From: Amaurobius ferox
Taxonomy: Eukaryota; Arthropoda; Arachnida; Araneae; Amaurobiidae
Direction of reading: 5' to 3'
DNA length: 64,000 nt
NCBI GenBank assembly: GCA_951213105.1
Contig: OX578140.1
Coordinates: 35,633,256 to 35,697,255 of the forward strand
In this document: positions 47,223 through 58,784 of the stretch, in pieces
Layout of the letters: each line of letters starts with the position of its first letter
How positions within the stretch are numbered: the stretch's first letter is position 1
Made by a program: the position numbers and the translations under genes
The notes under the pieces: model-generated
Database searches by the model: none
What the model saw: only the letters and a program-made list of their open reading frames with translations
What the model was told of the DNA's origin: nothing

Positions 47223-49825
47223 GAACCGAAAAATGTTTGAGAACAGAAGGCTTTAAGTACATGACATGGTATTATTTTATAAAGAATTTTTAGCCTAATT
47301 CCAAACGTTCTTTTTTTTATATTTAGAAACATATTCTTATGTTATGGCATATTTAAATTTTGTTTTTAAAATATTATATTTAATGATTTATATTATTTTA
47401 ACAGAACTATATAATGCAGACCCAGCACAAACTCCAGCCATTTTAAAAAATTAGAATTTATTTTGTTTAATTCTAGTAATAAATAATTTTTTTACACGAA
47501 ATTGTTTACTATCAGAATTTTGTTTTTTCAAACTGGTCTGATATCACAAAAAATTGTACTCTCCTGATGTTGACGCACAAGTAGATACCTACCTATTATA
47601 CCTACAATTTTAGTTTATTATGCAGCAGGGACGCATTTAGTTTCAAAATGCTTCCTAAACCACTTGTGAAAAAATTAACTTAATCCCAATGTAGTTTATC
47701 ATTCTGAAGGCCTTGAACTGGAAACACAATCTGTTTTTTACCTCCAATAACATAAATAAATAAATAATTACAAAAAATGAATAAGGAACTTTTAGAAACT
47801 AATAATTCAGAAAGAAGTGCTCTGGCTACTGCGTTACTGCAATAGAGGCGAAAATTCTACTACAGTAAAACCAGTCTTCAAATTTGCAAAAAAATCCGGC
47901 AGAAGAAAGGGAAGAAGCTAAGATCAAAAGCCAGTTATTTAGAAACTAGAGGTCTGCATGGGCCAAATTTAAAAATTTTACCCGGCCCCAAAATATTAAG
48001 ATTTGACATGGTTAAAGCCCAAAAACTTTTTAAAATAATTCACCCAAGCTGGACTGACTCATCTCAAAAGCACTCAAAGCCAGCCCCAACTTTTTTACAT
48101 ACATTGAAACTTGTTGCCTCATATGATGATCAAAATTTGTCATTTAAGGAATTAAACACAAGTTATGTTACATATAGCAATAAATCAAAGAACCCCAATT
48201 TGAAAAATCTGTACAAATCAAGAATGAGCATTGCGGTAAAGTGAGTTTTATTTATCATTTTAGTTGAATAATCAGAGAACAGTTGAATAATGAGAAAACA
48301 GCTCTTCACTGAGTTTAAAAACAATGCTTTCTTCACCAATTTAAGTTATCAGTGAACATTGCAATGCACCTCTTGTTAGAGCTCCAGCACCAAATATTCT
48401 TGACTGCAGTGATTGCAAAATAAATATGTCAGTCATATTCCACAACTTAATTTAGTATTTTTAAAAAAAATTCAATGATATTAAGCTTTCTATGTACGTA
48501 TACACATATAATATTTTCTTTGAATATGACATAGTTATGAATATTTTAAAAATTTAATAATTTTAAAGTAAAAGTGCCAGATATTTTGAATACAAATATA
48601 AATAAAATCAAGGACAATAATTCATTTTATCAATATATTAATTTTAAACTATAACAGTTTGATCAAATAAATTTTTCCTTCAATATTTGTTATCGGACAG
48701 AAATCGAGGAAACTGTGGTTTAATTTAAGAATAGAATTTATTTAAATTGAAAATATAGAAATATTCGGAATCTAATGATTTTTGATTGAAATTAAAATCA
48801 CAGAAGAAATTGAAAATAAAATATCAATATTAAATTTTAAAGTAAACAGTACCTTGGATTTCATATTTTTACCAGCAGTCAAGCAATATCGCTACAAAAT
48901 CGATTAAACTTTTTTGCGATAAATTTAAAAATAAACAAATTAAAACTTGCACTTGATCAATAATAACGGACTGATCATTTATTTCTCCACAAATGAAATT
49001 TATTTTGCTGCATCCAATACAAAACATATTTTTGTTATGTTACTGTAGTTTTAAAATAACTTGATTCTACCAGCACTGGTCCGGAAAGTAAAACAATTCA
49101 AATCACCCAAATTAAATACGCCGCTGTTATGCAGCACAAAATTCGAATGCCTAATACCTTTTCCTAACTATCCAAACTACGATGTATCTACATCGTACAT
49201 CTACGATGTAGATACACGACTAAAAAACATATAATATATAATAATTTAAACATTTAATAACAATTATTAAAATTACTTTTTGAAAGGAAAAACAATTTAC
49301 TTACCCGGCACGTTGAGAGACAAAAAGAAAACATGCAAGTCAGCAACACAGCAAAGTCCCATTCCAAGTTGGCAGACACTTTTGACGCCAATATTTGTGT
49401 GGTCATTTAGTCACAAGGGAACACGCTGGGAAAGTGATACTTATCGCTGAATTTGGCACACATTTAAATAATAATCGATGATTCCCAGGGCAGATATGAT
49501 TCCATTGCATGTTTTTTATAATCACACCACTAGAAATCTACTCAGTCAATTTGTATTACCGCTTTTCAAATGAAAACATTTGTAATATATTAGCTATTTT
49601 TTAAATGTATAACTTAAATAACATTTTTGAAATGAAATAATTTCATATTTTTAGGGTTTCATAAGTTTATAGGTGAGAAAACTGAAGAACATATTAAAAT
49701 TGAAATTTGTATCTATATATTGTTATTAATTGGGCAATTTGTTTAATAATATGTCTTAATGATATGGTTAGCAGATGAAATTAAAATTGTAAGGATTGTG
49801 CACAGGCTCTTTCATTACCCGTTTC
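47223..49825. other. No gene recognised
   Basis: Long AT-rich stretch. An open frame of 78 codons at 48008-48244 shows no family resemblance. A palindromic catcgtacatctacgatg word lies at about 49190-49210. Confidence 0.5.
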
Positions 49826-50390
49826 AAAATCCTGGCTACGCCTATAGGTGTGTTGAAGGCCCAGATCGTCCGACTCATCCTAAGGACTCGAGCAACCATT
49901 TGGACAGCCGGGCCTATGGGTCTGTGACGCAATTTACCGTGTTAACGTCAGAATGCACTGAAAAAATTATAGTCTCCCAAAATCGTGCATATCGAAAAAT
50001 GAAATCCATCACATTTGATCGTCGCCCCCCCCCCCTCCTTTTTCTAAGATCCTGACTACGCCTATATTAAAACATAGATATTGGTTGTCAAATTTAGATC
50101 AGAACATGATGAAATACAGGAGAAAAGTAGTTTAACTATTTGCAAAAGAAATATCAATTTATACATAAAGTTGATATACGAACACAATTGTCCGTCATTA
50201 AATTTATTTTGAGCATTTTCTTCATGTAGTGTACAAAAGTAAGAGGAGTGATAATCTCCCAATCCCTCTACACCCACTCTTTGACTTAATAAGGTCATTT
50301 GTTCCTCATTAGCTGAAAATATTTATCACTATCGAAAGTATTTGATTGTCGATCGCCTTCCCTCATTTCGACTACGCCTAAGTTTATGAA
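49826..50390. repeat. hAT-like solo ends around 'ctacgcct' words
   Basis: cctggctacgcctatagg (49831), cctgactacgcctatatt (50051) and gactacgcctaagt (50370) resemble inverted CAG..GGCGTAG(T/C)CAGG termini, with poly-C runs beside two of them. They look like fragments of related non-autonomous elements. Exact boundaries cannot be set. Confidence 0.4.
49840..49925 (-). mobile_element. Mini-SINE M6 (58-bp insert)
   Basis: Insert 49854-49911 between GCCTATAGGTGTGT and GCCTATGGGTCTGT (49840-49853 and 49912-49925), next to a ctacgcct repeat end. Confidence 0.88.
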
Positions 50391-51150
50391 TTATGTTTAT
50401 TGGTCCAAAATTTCGCATTTGTATATTTCATAGTAATTTTACTTCTGAGTGTTGGTCAGAATAGAAAAAACAGGTAACCCCCCCCCCCCCCCCCATTAAG
50501 TACATATTTCGTAGAAGTCATACAATTTTTATTCGATGATAAAGAACTAAAATATGAATATTCGAAGCTATGAATATCAATGGTTTATTTTGAATAAAAT
50601 TTATCATTTGTTGGAAAATTAAACTTTAAAATTTTAACAAATTTAAACTAAATAAAAATAACAAAATATGTATAAAAATGCAAATTTAATATTAAAAACT
50701 TTTGAAACAAAAAAACCCATTAAACATCATGAACTCGAACAATACAATTTGTTTTAGGTCGTACTTATTACAAAATTTAACACTCGATAAGTTTTCGGAT
50801 AAAAATAGGGAGGAATTCGCTGAAAATATGGATTGATTGGAGATATTCGTTAGAAAAATGGATTGTATGGAGATATTCGTTGAAAATATGGATTGATTGG
50901 AGATATTCGTTAGAAAAATGGATTGTTTGGAGTATTGGTTGAAAAAATGTGTTGCAAATAATGAAGATAAAACTTTTCAGATAAATGCAACAGCATTAAA
51001 ATGATTTAAAAACGAAATATATTATCCATTTTGCAACGTAATGCATAATTCGTCTTAAAATAGTTTTGAAATCGAAATACTTGCAACCAAACGAGAAAGC
51101 AACGATAGCAACAAGTGTGCAATGTTTTCAATCCAGATCGTGCTACCTGG
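50391..51150. other. Low-complexity stretch and a short tandem array
   Basis: A run of 17 C lies at 50478-50494. About four copies of a 29-30-bp unit (ggagatattcgttagaaaaa, then tggattg) lie at 50820-50950. No gene. Confidence 0.7.
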
Positions 51151-51153
51151 TGC

Positions 51154-51616
51154 CAGGACGGGTTTTCCTTTTTTTTTTGAGGTAAAAACATTTTGTAGTT
51201 TAAAAAATCACGTACAGGTGGCGCTTACTCGAATACATCTTCCAGAAGTATACAAATGAGCCTATTAAAAAAGAGCTGTAGTGCTCTGTAGATTCTTCAT
51301 TTGATTCATGAGTAAACGGTGCAAAGAAGAAGTTTTTGCGAGAATGTTAACTTTGATCAAGATAGCCTTGTTAGTGCAACTGTATTACGTAAGCGGAGAA
51401 TCAGCATCAGATACTTTGCGAAAATTTCGGTTTAGGAAAAATCTAGAGGAAGGGAATGGTTCTATTACCTGTTCAGAGATACTTAGGCTTCTCACACGAT
51501 TTGACACGTACAGTAAGTTATTTTCTTTCTCTTTCCAATGCGTACAGCGCCACCTATAGGTGATTTTTTAAACTACAAAATTTTTTCACGTCAAAAAAAA
51601 AAAAAAACCCGTCCTA
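51154..51616 (+). mobile_element. Short TIR element with a transposase N-terminal fragment
   Basis: Arms of about 75 bp: left cagga cgggtttt, then acattttgtagtttaaaaaa and aggtggcgct; right the inverted copy (agcgccacctataggtg, aactacaaaattttttcacg, cccgtcct). A single frame of 83 codons lies between. The element is 463 bp, too short for an autonomous transposon. Confidence 0.75.
51308..51559 (+). pseudogene. HTH-type transposase N-terminus (DUF4817-like)
   Basis: The frame has LVQLYYVSGESASDTLRKF, then GSITCSEILRLLTRFDTY. This resembles the N-terminal helix-turn-helix of a transposase family (an L..Y...GES....R.F core, then a second helix ending RFE.TGS-like). The catalytic domain is missing, so the element is an internal-deletion derivative. 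The frame runs into the right arm and ends there. The family name is a by-eye assignment and moderately uncertain. Confidence 0.6.
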
Positions 51617-51634
51617 GCAATACTTATGGTACAA

Positions 51635-51695
51635 ACCGTAACGAGAGATTAAATGTCAAAACGCTGCGCGTTTCCTATTGGCCAGTTAAGTAGTA
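51635..51695 (-). repeat. Inverse match to 58.79 kb
   Basis: In reverse complement the stretch gives ggccaataggaaacgcgc and tttaatctctcgttacgg, close to 58790-58840 (gccaataggaagcgcgc, tttaatctctcgtgaagc). It is a shared fragment of the 58.8-kb family. Confidence 0.65.
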
Positions 51696-51980
51696 GCATT
51701 CAGAGCAGGCATTGAGGGGTTGCATTTTCTTCTCGCAATATTTAGTTTGGCGCGTATTTCCTTCCTGCCATTTATTGACGTTTCTTTTTATTTACGTTAC
51801 GTGTGTATTTTCATACTTAGCTTTTTGTTTTCAGAAAGTTAATTATTTCTTCACATTGCATTTTTAAAAATAAAATAATACATTGTATTTCATTCAGTTT
51901 ATTGTATTTTATTATTAATTCCTCGCGTTAATAAGGAAGTTTACATCGTTCACTTGCTATGGATGACAATAAAGAATTGC
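51696..51980. other. No gene recognised
   Basis: Short AT-rich spacer. Confidence 0.45.
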
Positions 51981-52063
51981 AATTCCAGTACTGTTGAAGT
52001 GTTGAAAACCCAGACCACACGACAGACCCGAAGGCTTACTGTAGCTAAGAATTCCAGTACTGT
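51981..52063 (-). mobile_element. Mini-SINE M7, subfamily 2 (55-bp insert)
   Basis: Insert 51995-52049 between exact AATTCCAGTACTGT copies (51981-51994 and 52050-52063). Its core (cgacagacccgaaggcttac) groups with M8 and M0. Confidence 0.88.
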
Positions 52064-52169
52064 GACAAAGTTTTTGTGAAATGCGTGTTCTCAACAATGT
52101 GACATAAAAAGTAACTTGAAAAATCTGTAATCATGAATATGTATGTACATGTATTGACGCAACATTAAA

Positions 52170-52975
52170 AATAAACATGTACAAACATATACATGCTGTG
52201 CAGTAGCGTAGCGTGAGATTTTTGACTGGGAAGGCTGAAAATTTGATGTTACAAGTGAAATTTATATTGGAATTCGCATTTTCATAAGTTTTATGTAGTG
52301 GTGAATAAAATAAAATAATTTTGCATAAAAAATGCAAAGAGTGGATGAAATGTACGAGATTTTAAAATATTACCTATGTAAGATGAATATATACAAGATA
52401 TAACATTTTAAATGTTTTCTTATTTCTATATTAGATGAACTTTTACAATCATGTTATTAAATATGAAGTCATGGTCGCCCATAGGGGAGGTAAAGAGGGG
52501 CCATACTCCCTCTTGGACATTCATTATAACAAATTAAAAGTAAACATGTACAAACATATACATGCTGTGCAGTAGCATAGCGTAAGATTTTTGACTGCGA
52601 AGGCTGAAAATTTGGTGTTACAAGTGAAATTTATATTGGAATTCGCATTTTCATAAGTTTTATTTATTGGTGAATAAATAAAATAATTTTCCATAAAAAT
52701 GCAAAGAGTGGGTGAAATGCACGAGATTTTAAAATGTTACCTATGTAAGATGAATACATACAAGATATAGCATTTTAAATGTTTTCTTATTTCCAAATTA
52801 GATGAACTTTTACAATCATTTTATTAACCGGCTACACAGTAAGTTACCGTAAGCCTTAGGGTTGGTCGTATGGTATGGGCCTTCCAATCATTTTATTAAA
52901 TATGAAGTCATGGTCGCTCATAGGGGATATAAAGAGGGGGTCACACTCTCCCTTAGACATTAAATATAACAGGTG
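52170..52975. repeat. Tandem duplication, about 0.37-kb unit
   Basis: Unit 1 (52170-52542) and unit 2 (52543-52975) both begin aaacatgtacaaacatatac and share cagtagc(g/a)tagcgt, aaatttatattggaattcgc and catggtcgc(c/t)cataggg. Unit 2 is longer because of the mini-SINE at 52828-52884. Each unit opens with a cagtagcgtagcg word typical of hAT-like ends. Confidence 0.92.
52813..52899 (+). mobile_element. Mini-SINE M8 with its empty site in the neighbouring unit
   Basis: Insert 52828-52884 between exact CAATCATTTTATTAA copies (52813-52827 and 52885-52899). Unit 1 has the uninterrupted site at about 52446-52460 (caatcatgttattaa). This gives the insert's exact extent (57 bp) and shows it postdates the duplication. 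Confidence 0.95.
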
Positions 52976-55610
52976 AGCATGAAGCCAGTCAATGTTGTAC
53001 ATCATGTGCTTGAGTTCCCCCCCGTCCCCTGGAAAAAGTTTTACAAGTACCTATGTATGAAGTAGAAATATAATAGAATATTATTAGAAAGTGATACAAA
53101 AATTATATCAGTTTTGTAAATATAAACAGCTAGAATTAACGAAATAAAGCAATTCAAAGGAGTGCACTGAAAATGAGTGAGAACAATATAGTCAATAATG
53201 TCCTTAAACAATTTTGTATATTAATTATTTACAAATAGTATACTTTGAAAACTTAAAAATATCTTAACTACAATATGCTAAAAATCCGCTAGAAAATTAT
53301 GATTGGCTTTTGTTTAACTAAGATTCTCATGTATTTTTAAAGAGAAATCAGATGTATTCTTTCTAAAACTCCCAAATACGCAAACTGATGTTTCATCATA
53401 TTGTTGCTGTGACTAAATTCCACTTCACAAACTCCATTATTACTAGTGTGTTTCTTCATCTTGATATTTTTAAATTTAGGTGAATGTAATGTTATTCGTG
53501 GAAAATGCCTCTCATATTTTTTAGTATTACATATGACATCTTTTACAAAGATTAATTAATAGAACCATGTTTGACCCAAAATGGCGGATCCATTAGTCTT
53601 GCCCAAGAAATTTTCATTCATGAAAAATCACGTCCTATATCCAATTATTGTCTTAAGTTACTCTGTTTAAAGGGTTTTAAATGGGGGGAGAAATAGCCAC
53701 ACCTTTCTGGAAAAATACTTTGAAACATCTCATTTTGAGTAAGTAAAGTGTAACAGTTTTCTAAAAAAATACATATATATTCACAAAAGTTATTTTAAAA
53801 ATATAATAAATAAAAGTATCTTTAAATTAGTAAAATAGTATGGGACCACTTCAACTAATTAAAACTTTAAAATCAAAGACAACCAAAAAATAGGTTTAAA
53901 AGTCCATTAAAATCTCCATTTTACAACGTACAGAATTACATGGTCAAAATGCTTTCAGGCATCATTATGCTCTTCACCAGTGGTGAAGTGAAAATAAGGT
54001 AGGAACAAGTGCTTAAATATAAGCCATAACCGCCAGGCAAAATTTACATCATATCAATTTACATTTTTTTAAAAATGAGGCATTTAAAATACAAATAATT
54101 ATAAAATACAAATTACAATAAAAGGTAAAGGTTCATAACCAATATGAATGTTGTCAAACAAGGGAGGCTCAGCTTCTGAACCTCAATGGACTCTATGGCA
54201 CTGATGATGGGCACCATTTTCTGTCAGAAAGGTCTTTGGCAGAACCCCCCCCCCCCCCCCCCCCCCGAGAAAGTTGTTGACGAAATGGTGGAAAGTGAGA
54301 GTTTTAAGGATCTCCTCAATGTAAATACAATTTCCATAAAGCCAGACCTCAAACAAAATTAAGCCATATTACTCAGTTGATAAATACTGTACCTCTGAAT
54401 CATGAAACTGAAAAAAAATAAATTGTAAACGTTTGGACGATATAATTTCTATAACTAATGAAGGAAATAGGGGTCAAATCTAAACTGAAACAACCAATAA
54501 AAGGATATAGTTACTGAAAATAGAGTGTCAATCAATATTTTTTTCAACACAAAAGAAACGCATCAGCATTGAGCCTCATGATTCATTTGATCATATTTAC
54601 AGTAAATTTAAGTAAATACAGTAATGAACGGACCAATTATTTGAAATCCTTCGGACCGCTAGTTTTCCGGATTTCTGATCCATCACCAAAACTGCCGCTA
54701 AGCAAGGTATTACGTTGATTTGGCATTATTGTCTATTCCCTGTACTATGTTAAATACACTATAAACCTTTATATATTTTATAATTTATAAATTACATTTA
54801 TTTTATAACTTAAATCTTTATAAAATATAATTCAATGTAAATAATCTTACTCTTGTTTTAAATCCGCAATTTTGACAGTCCAATAATTAAAATAACTGAA
54901 TTTGAAAAATGTTCGGGTTTTTAAGGTTCTGTATTTGTTTTATATCATAAAACCACCATATACATTTAAAAGAAAAGAAGTATTTTGTTTTTAATCTTGT
55001 TTATATTAAAGAAAATTTGCAATTTCCATTAAAAACACACACACGAAAAAATATATTTTAAATTTTTTCCATGTAATTGGTCCATTACTGTATTACATTT
55101 TTAGCTACAATGAATCTGAATGTAACTGCCACTTGTAAAAACATAAATTCCTTGATATAAGCAGACATCAAAATTAAGCTATTACAATTGTTTCAAAGGC
55201 ATTGTGAGTCCCCTTCATCAGGTTATAAAAGTGATGTGTACTAATTAAATATTAAATACAATGGCAGTTGTATTTAACCATTTGATTAGTATACTCTTTT
55301 ATTTATTATTCCTTTTTGTTTATTTTATGCTTATGAGCTCCTTAAAATAATTGTAGTCGCATACTTTTCATATCTCTGCTTCTATCAAGGAATTTGTATA
55401 TTTTTAATTGTTGTTGTTAACTAATTTATGAAATATTTTATTAATTTTTTTACATTTGCCATAAAAGAGAACTGCTATTTTTGCTCTGACTTATATGTTG
55501 ATCATCACGCTTTTCAGCAATTGATATTGATCAGGATTTCTTTGTTCAGCACCTAAAGTATTTAAACATCCAATATTAAATTCACTCACACTAGAGACTA
55601 CTGACAGTTC
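52976..55610. other. No gene recognised
   Basis: AT-rich spacer with a run of 22 C at 54245-54266. No domain-bearing frame was found. Confidence 0.5.
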
Positions 55611-55623
55611 CAATTGTTTTTTT

Positions 55624-56560
55624 TTAATATAAAGACTTCTTTAAAACAGTTTTCCAAATTACACTATGAATGTTTTCATTAGCATTTTGTGTCTTACCTG
55701 TAATACACTGTGACAATAATTCATTACGTGCAAATCTCTGATACACTGGCAATATTTTTGAAACAACATCTTCAAATAGTATGGTTTTCATACTTGAATG
55801 AGGTTTTGGCATTTCTTTATTCACGATTGATCATTCTGAGACATTTGTTGTGTTTTGAGAAATTGTCAGTAGATGAACAGTGCAACGAAGTAACATAGAT
55901 GGCATTTTTCATCCTGTCAATATCCGACACAATGCTTTTTATAGATTTCCCATAGAAGTTAGTGAATTTCACAATTGTTTTACTTTCAAACTACTTTTTT
56001 TATGACCTCCGATGGTAACACTTTTACTTCGTCATTCTTTAACGCCAATCCAGTTCCCAATTGTTTCGCCACATGGTTGATGCATTCTTCCTTTGTAATT
56101 TTTACATTACTACCATAAACATTCAACTGCAATAAATGTTTATAAGTCCATCCACCATCCGAAACTAAACTTGCATATTTCATTCCATGATCAAGAGATC
56201 GTTTCCATAATATTTCTGCAGCTATCATTTCTATTGAACCCGAGAATCCATCATAATTTCATGAACACTCACACTTGTAACCTTGATATCAAATGTTGCA
56301 TTCAACACTATTTTCCTTCAAATCTCTCTTTGCATTTGTGCAGTTGGGGCAATATTTTAGCAAAATTCCATAGTCAATCGCAAGCTCTGTTAAAATATCA
56401 ATGGTAATTCCTATTCCATAAATTGATATGTGTCCACATTTCTGCCGAGTTGCATCATAAGAGACTATAATATCGATGAAGTTACCATCCACGATACACG
56501 AAGTTCTTTGCTCGGAATATTGTGCAGGAAAGGCACAATCAGAAGTACATCCTGGTTCAA
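55624..56560 (-). pseudogene. Mutator-like transposase relic
   Basis: Minus-strand pieces follow the Mutator-like transposase domain in order. The first has VSYDATRQKCGH then YGIGITIDILTELAIDYGI (56492-56289). The second has LWKRSLDHGMKYASLVSDGG then EECINHVAKQLGTGL (56228-55986). A shifted frame has FYGKSIKS then MKNAIYVTSLHCSSTD (about 55980-55860). The last has GKTQNANENIHSVIWK (55824-55624). At least three frame breaks are present. The Asp residues of VSYDATRQ and LVSDGG and the CINHVAK motif are preserved. No terminal repeats were found by eye. Confidence 0.85.
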
Positions 56561-58784
56561 GTTCTTCCTTTCTTTAGAAAGGCTGTTTATACAATATAAA
56601 ATGTCTTCTTATCCATGATTTGAATTCCAAGGTCACTTCCAAAGCTGTGTGACCTATTCTAATTTTTAAAAATATGAGTCTTCAATTTTTGTGAGTACCC
56701 AAACATTCCTTTGGAAATTACATCTAATGGAGTTTGATGTATCAATTAAAGCTGCCCATCGCTTATGAGCTTTATTTATAGTTACTTGTTTTTTCTTCTA
56801 CCTCTTTTTGTTTTTAAAAAATGAGATTTTGGTTTATGATAATACTTACTTATCATATGCATTGCTAATAGAAAAGTTCTTTAAAACTATAAAAACAAAT
56901 TACAAATACAACTATGAAAATGCAGCTGTCAGTTCTGTAAAGAACTTCTATTATTCAAAGTAAACGAAGAGAAGATAAATAAGAGATGCAAGGTAAACAA
57001 ACAAATACTGTCAAAGGTACTGAATATAAATAAGTACTTTCAAAAGAAGTCACAGTTAAAAAGGTTGCTGCCAAATTGTAATAAACATGGGGTTGCTAAA
57101 ATATAATGTTTACTCGGTACACTGAACTAAAACAGTCAGTTATCAACTGTGAGTGACAGCTGGTCCATGTTTATGATTTCACCTGGAAATATTTGGATAA
57201 TAGCTTTTGACTGGGGAAATATTTTAATAATGGATTTGAAAGCAGTTTTTTGTAATTGATGCAAGATAATGTGTATAATAATAATATGCAAAACAAAAAT
57301 TTTTGCATAAATTTGTCGATTTTTGATAATTTGAACATCCACTGTCCCTTTAAAGTTTTTGGTTTTTTTTTTTTTTCCAGAACTTGCCCGGAAGTATCCT
57401 TGTACTAAATTTCATAGTTGACATTGCTTCGATTTTCTGTGACAATGCCAGCAAACAGACAGAAACATTGATTTTTTGCTGACTTTCATTATTTGAGATT
57501 AATTTTATTTACATTTAGTTAAATTGATAATTTTTAATAGACCCTACCACATAAATAAAAATTCACCGGATTCCAAATGTGTGTATGAAATAATACCATT
57601 TGTAAATCATAAAGAGATGAAAACAGATTTTGCCACACATTTGATATTTAAATGTTTTAAATTTGTTAACACACTGATTCGGTACATACCAATTATAATT
57701 GCATGTTTAATTACCAAGTGTAATACATCAATGTGTAAAATATTATAATACTATTTGTAGTACAGTAAATCATTTTATAAGTAAAAAATTATTTTGTAAA
57801 ATATTTTGAACCAATATGCTTTTATTGCTTTATAATAATATTTTTTTATATACATGGGGGGAGGGGGTTATGATATTAAAAAGAAGAAATTGATTTCTAT
57901 GAAATTAAGTGCAATTGTTTTTAAATGCTGTAATCTTGCAAAAATTCCTAAAATTGAATAGAACAGAACATGAATGTATTAAAAATGGACTTTTTGAAAG
58001 TATAGAATACATTACAAACAAAACATTTTACTGTAAAAACATGACACATATCCATAATATTTTTCTTGATTTGTAAATCGTTGATCTATATAAATCCAGA
58101 ATCTATTAATCTGTAAAAAATATACTAATAAAAGCACTCAAATGATTAAAAATTCAGAACACATTAACCAATCCGAGTGCTTCAACTAGCTAGCTTTACT
58201 AAATAAAAAAACTCATACATTTCCTACTTGGAGAAATCATGCGTCTTATAATCTCAGAAATAGGTTCTACACATTTACTAGAAACTAAAAGAAAAATAAA
58301 ATTTCAACTTTATCGAAGTATTTTTATTGTAGACATATTTGCAAAGTTGATGAACATAAGCATGGCAAAAAACTTTGTAAACGAAATCGTGATAGTTCAT
58401 TTTGCTTATGAAATATATAATACGTACTCTAAAATATATTTCGTTATGCCTAACGTAATAAATGGTATACGATGTATATTAGAAGTAATTTATAAGCAAG
58501 GCTGTACTGTTTGACCAGTGACATATTTATAAACAAAGCTGTAACTTTTGATTTCATGAACGGTAAACTGCATAATACACTTTTACAGTCAATTCCCGGT
58601 TATTGGAGGATTCTGTACGCAACAAAACAAAGCAAACCCTATTTGTTATTACGCAATCGTTTTCAATGAATTTATATTATGATTAATGAATTAAGTTACT
58701 TGCCCCATTTCTAGCGATAACTTCGTGGAAGTTTTTAAAGAGCGCCAAGTAATACGCCAAGACAAAATCATGAGGTCACAAGAT
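56561..58784. other. No gene recognised
   Basis: AT-rich. Open frames at 57524-57748 and 58239-58514 have no recognised similarity and no flanking signals. I do not call them. Confidence 0.45.

Noticed and set aside
48008..48244. 78-codon frame as a host gene
   Set aside because: No recognisable family, no splice or polyadenylation context, and the size is expected by chance.
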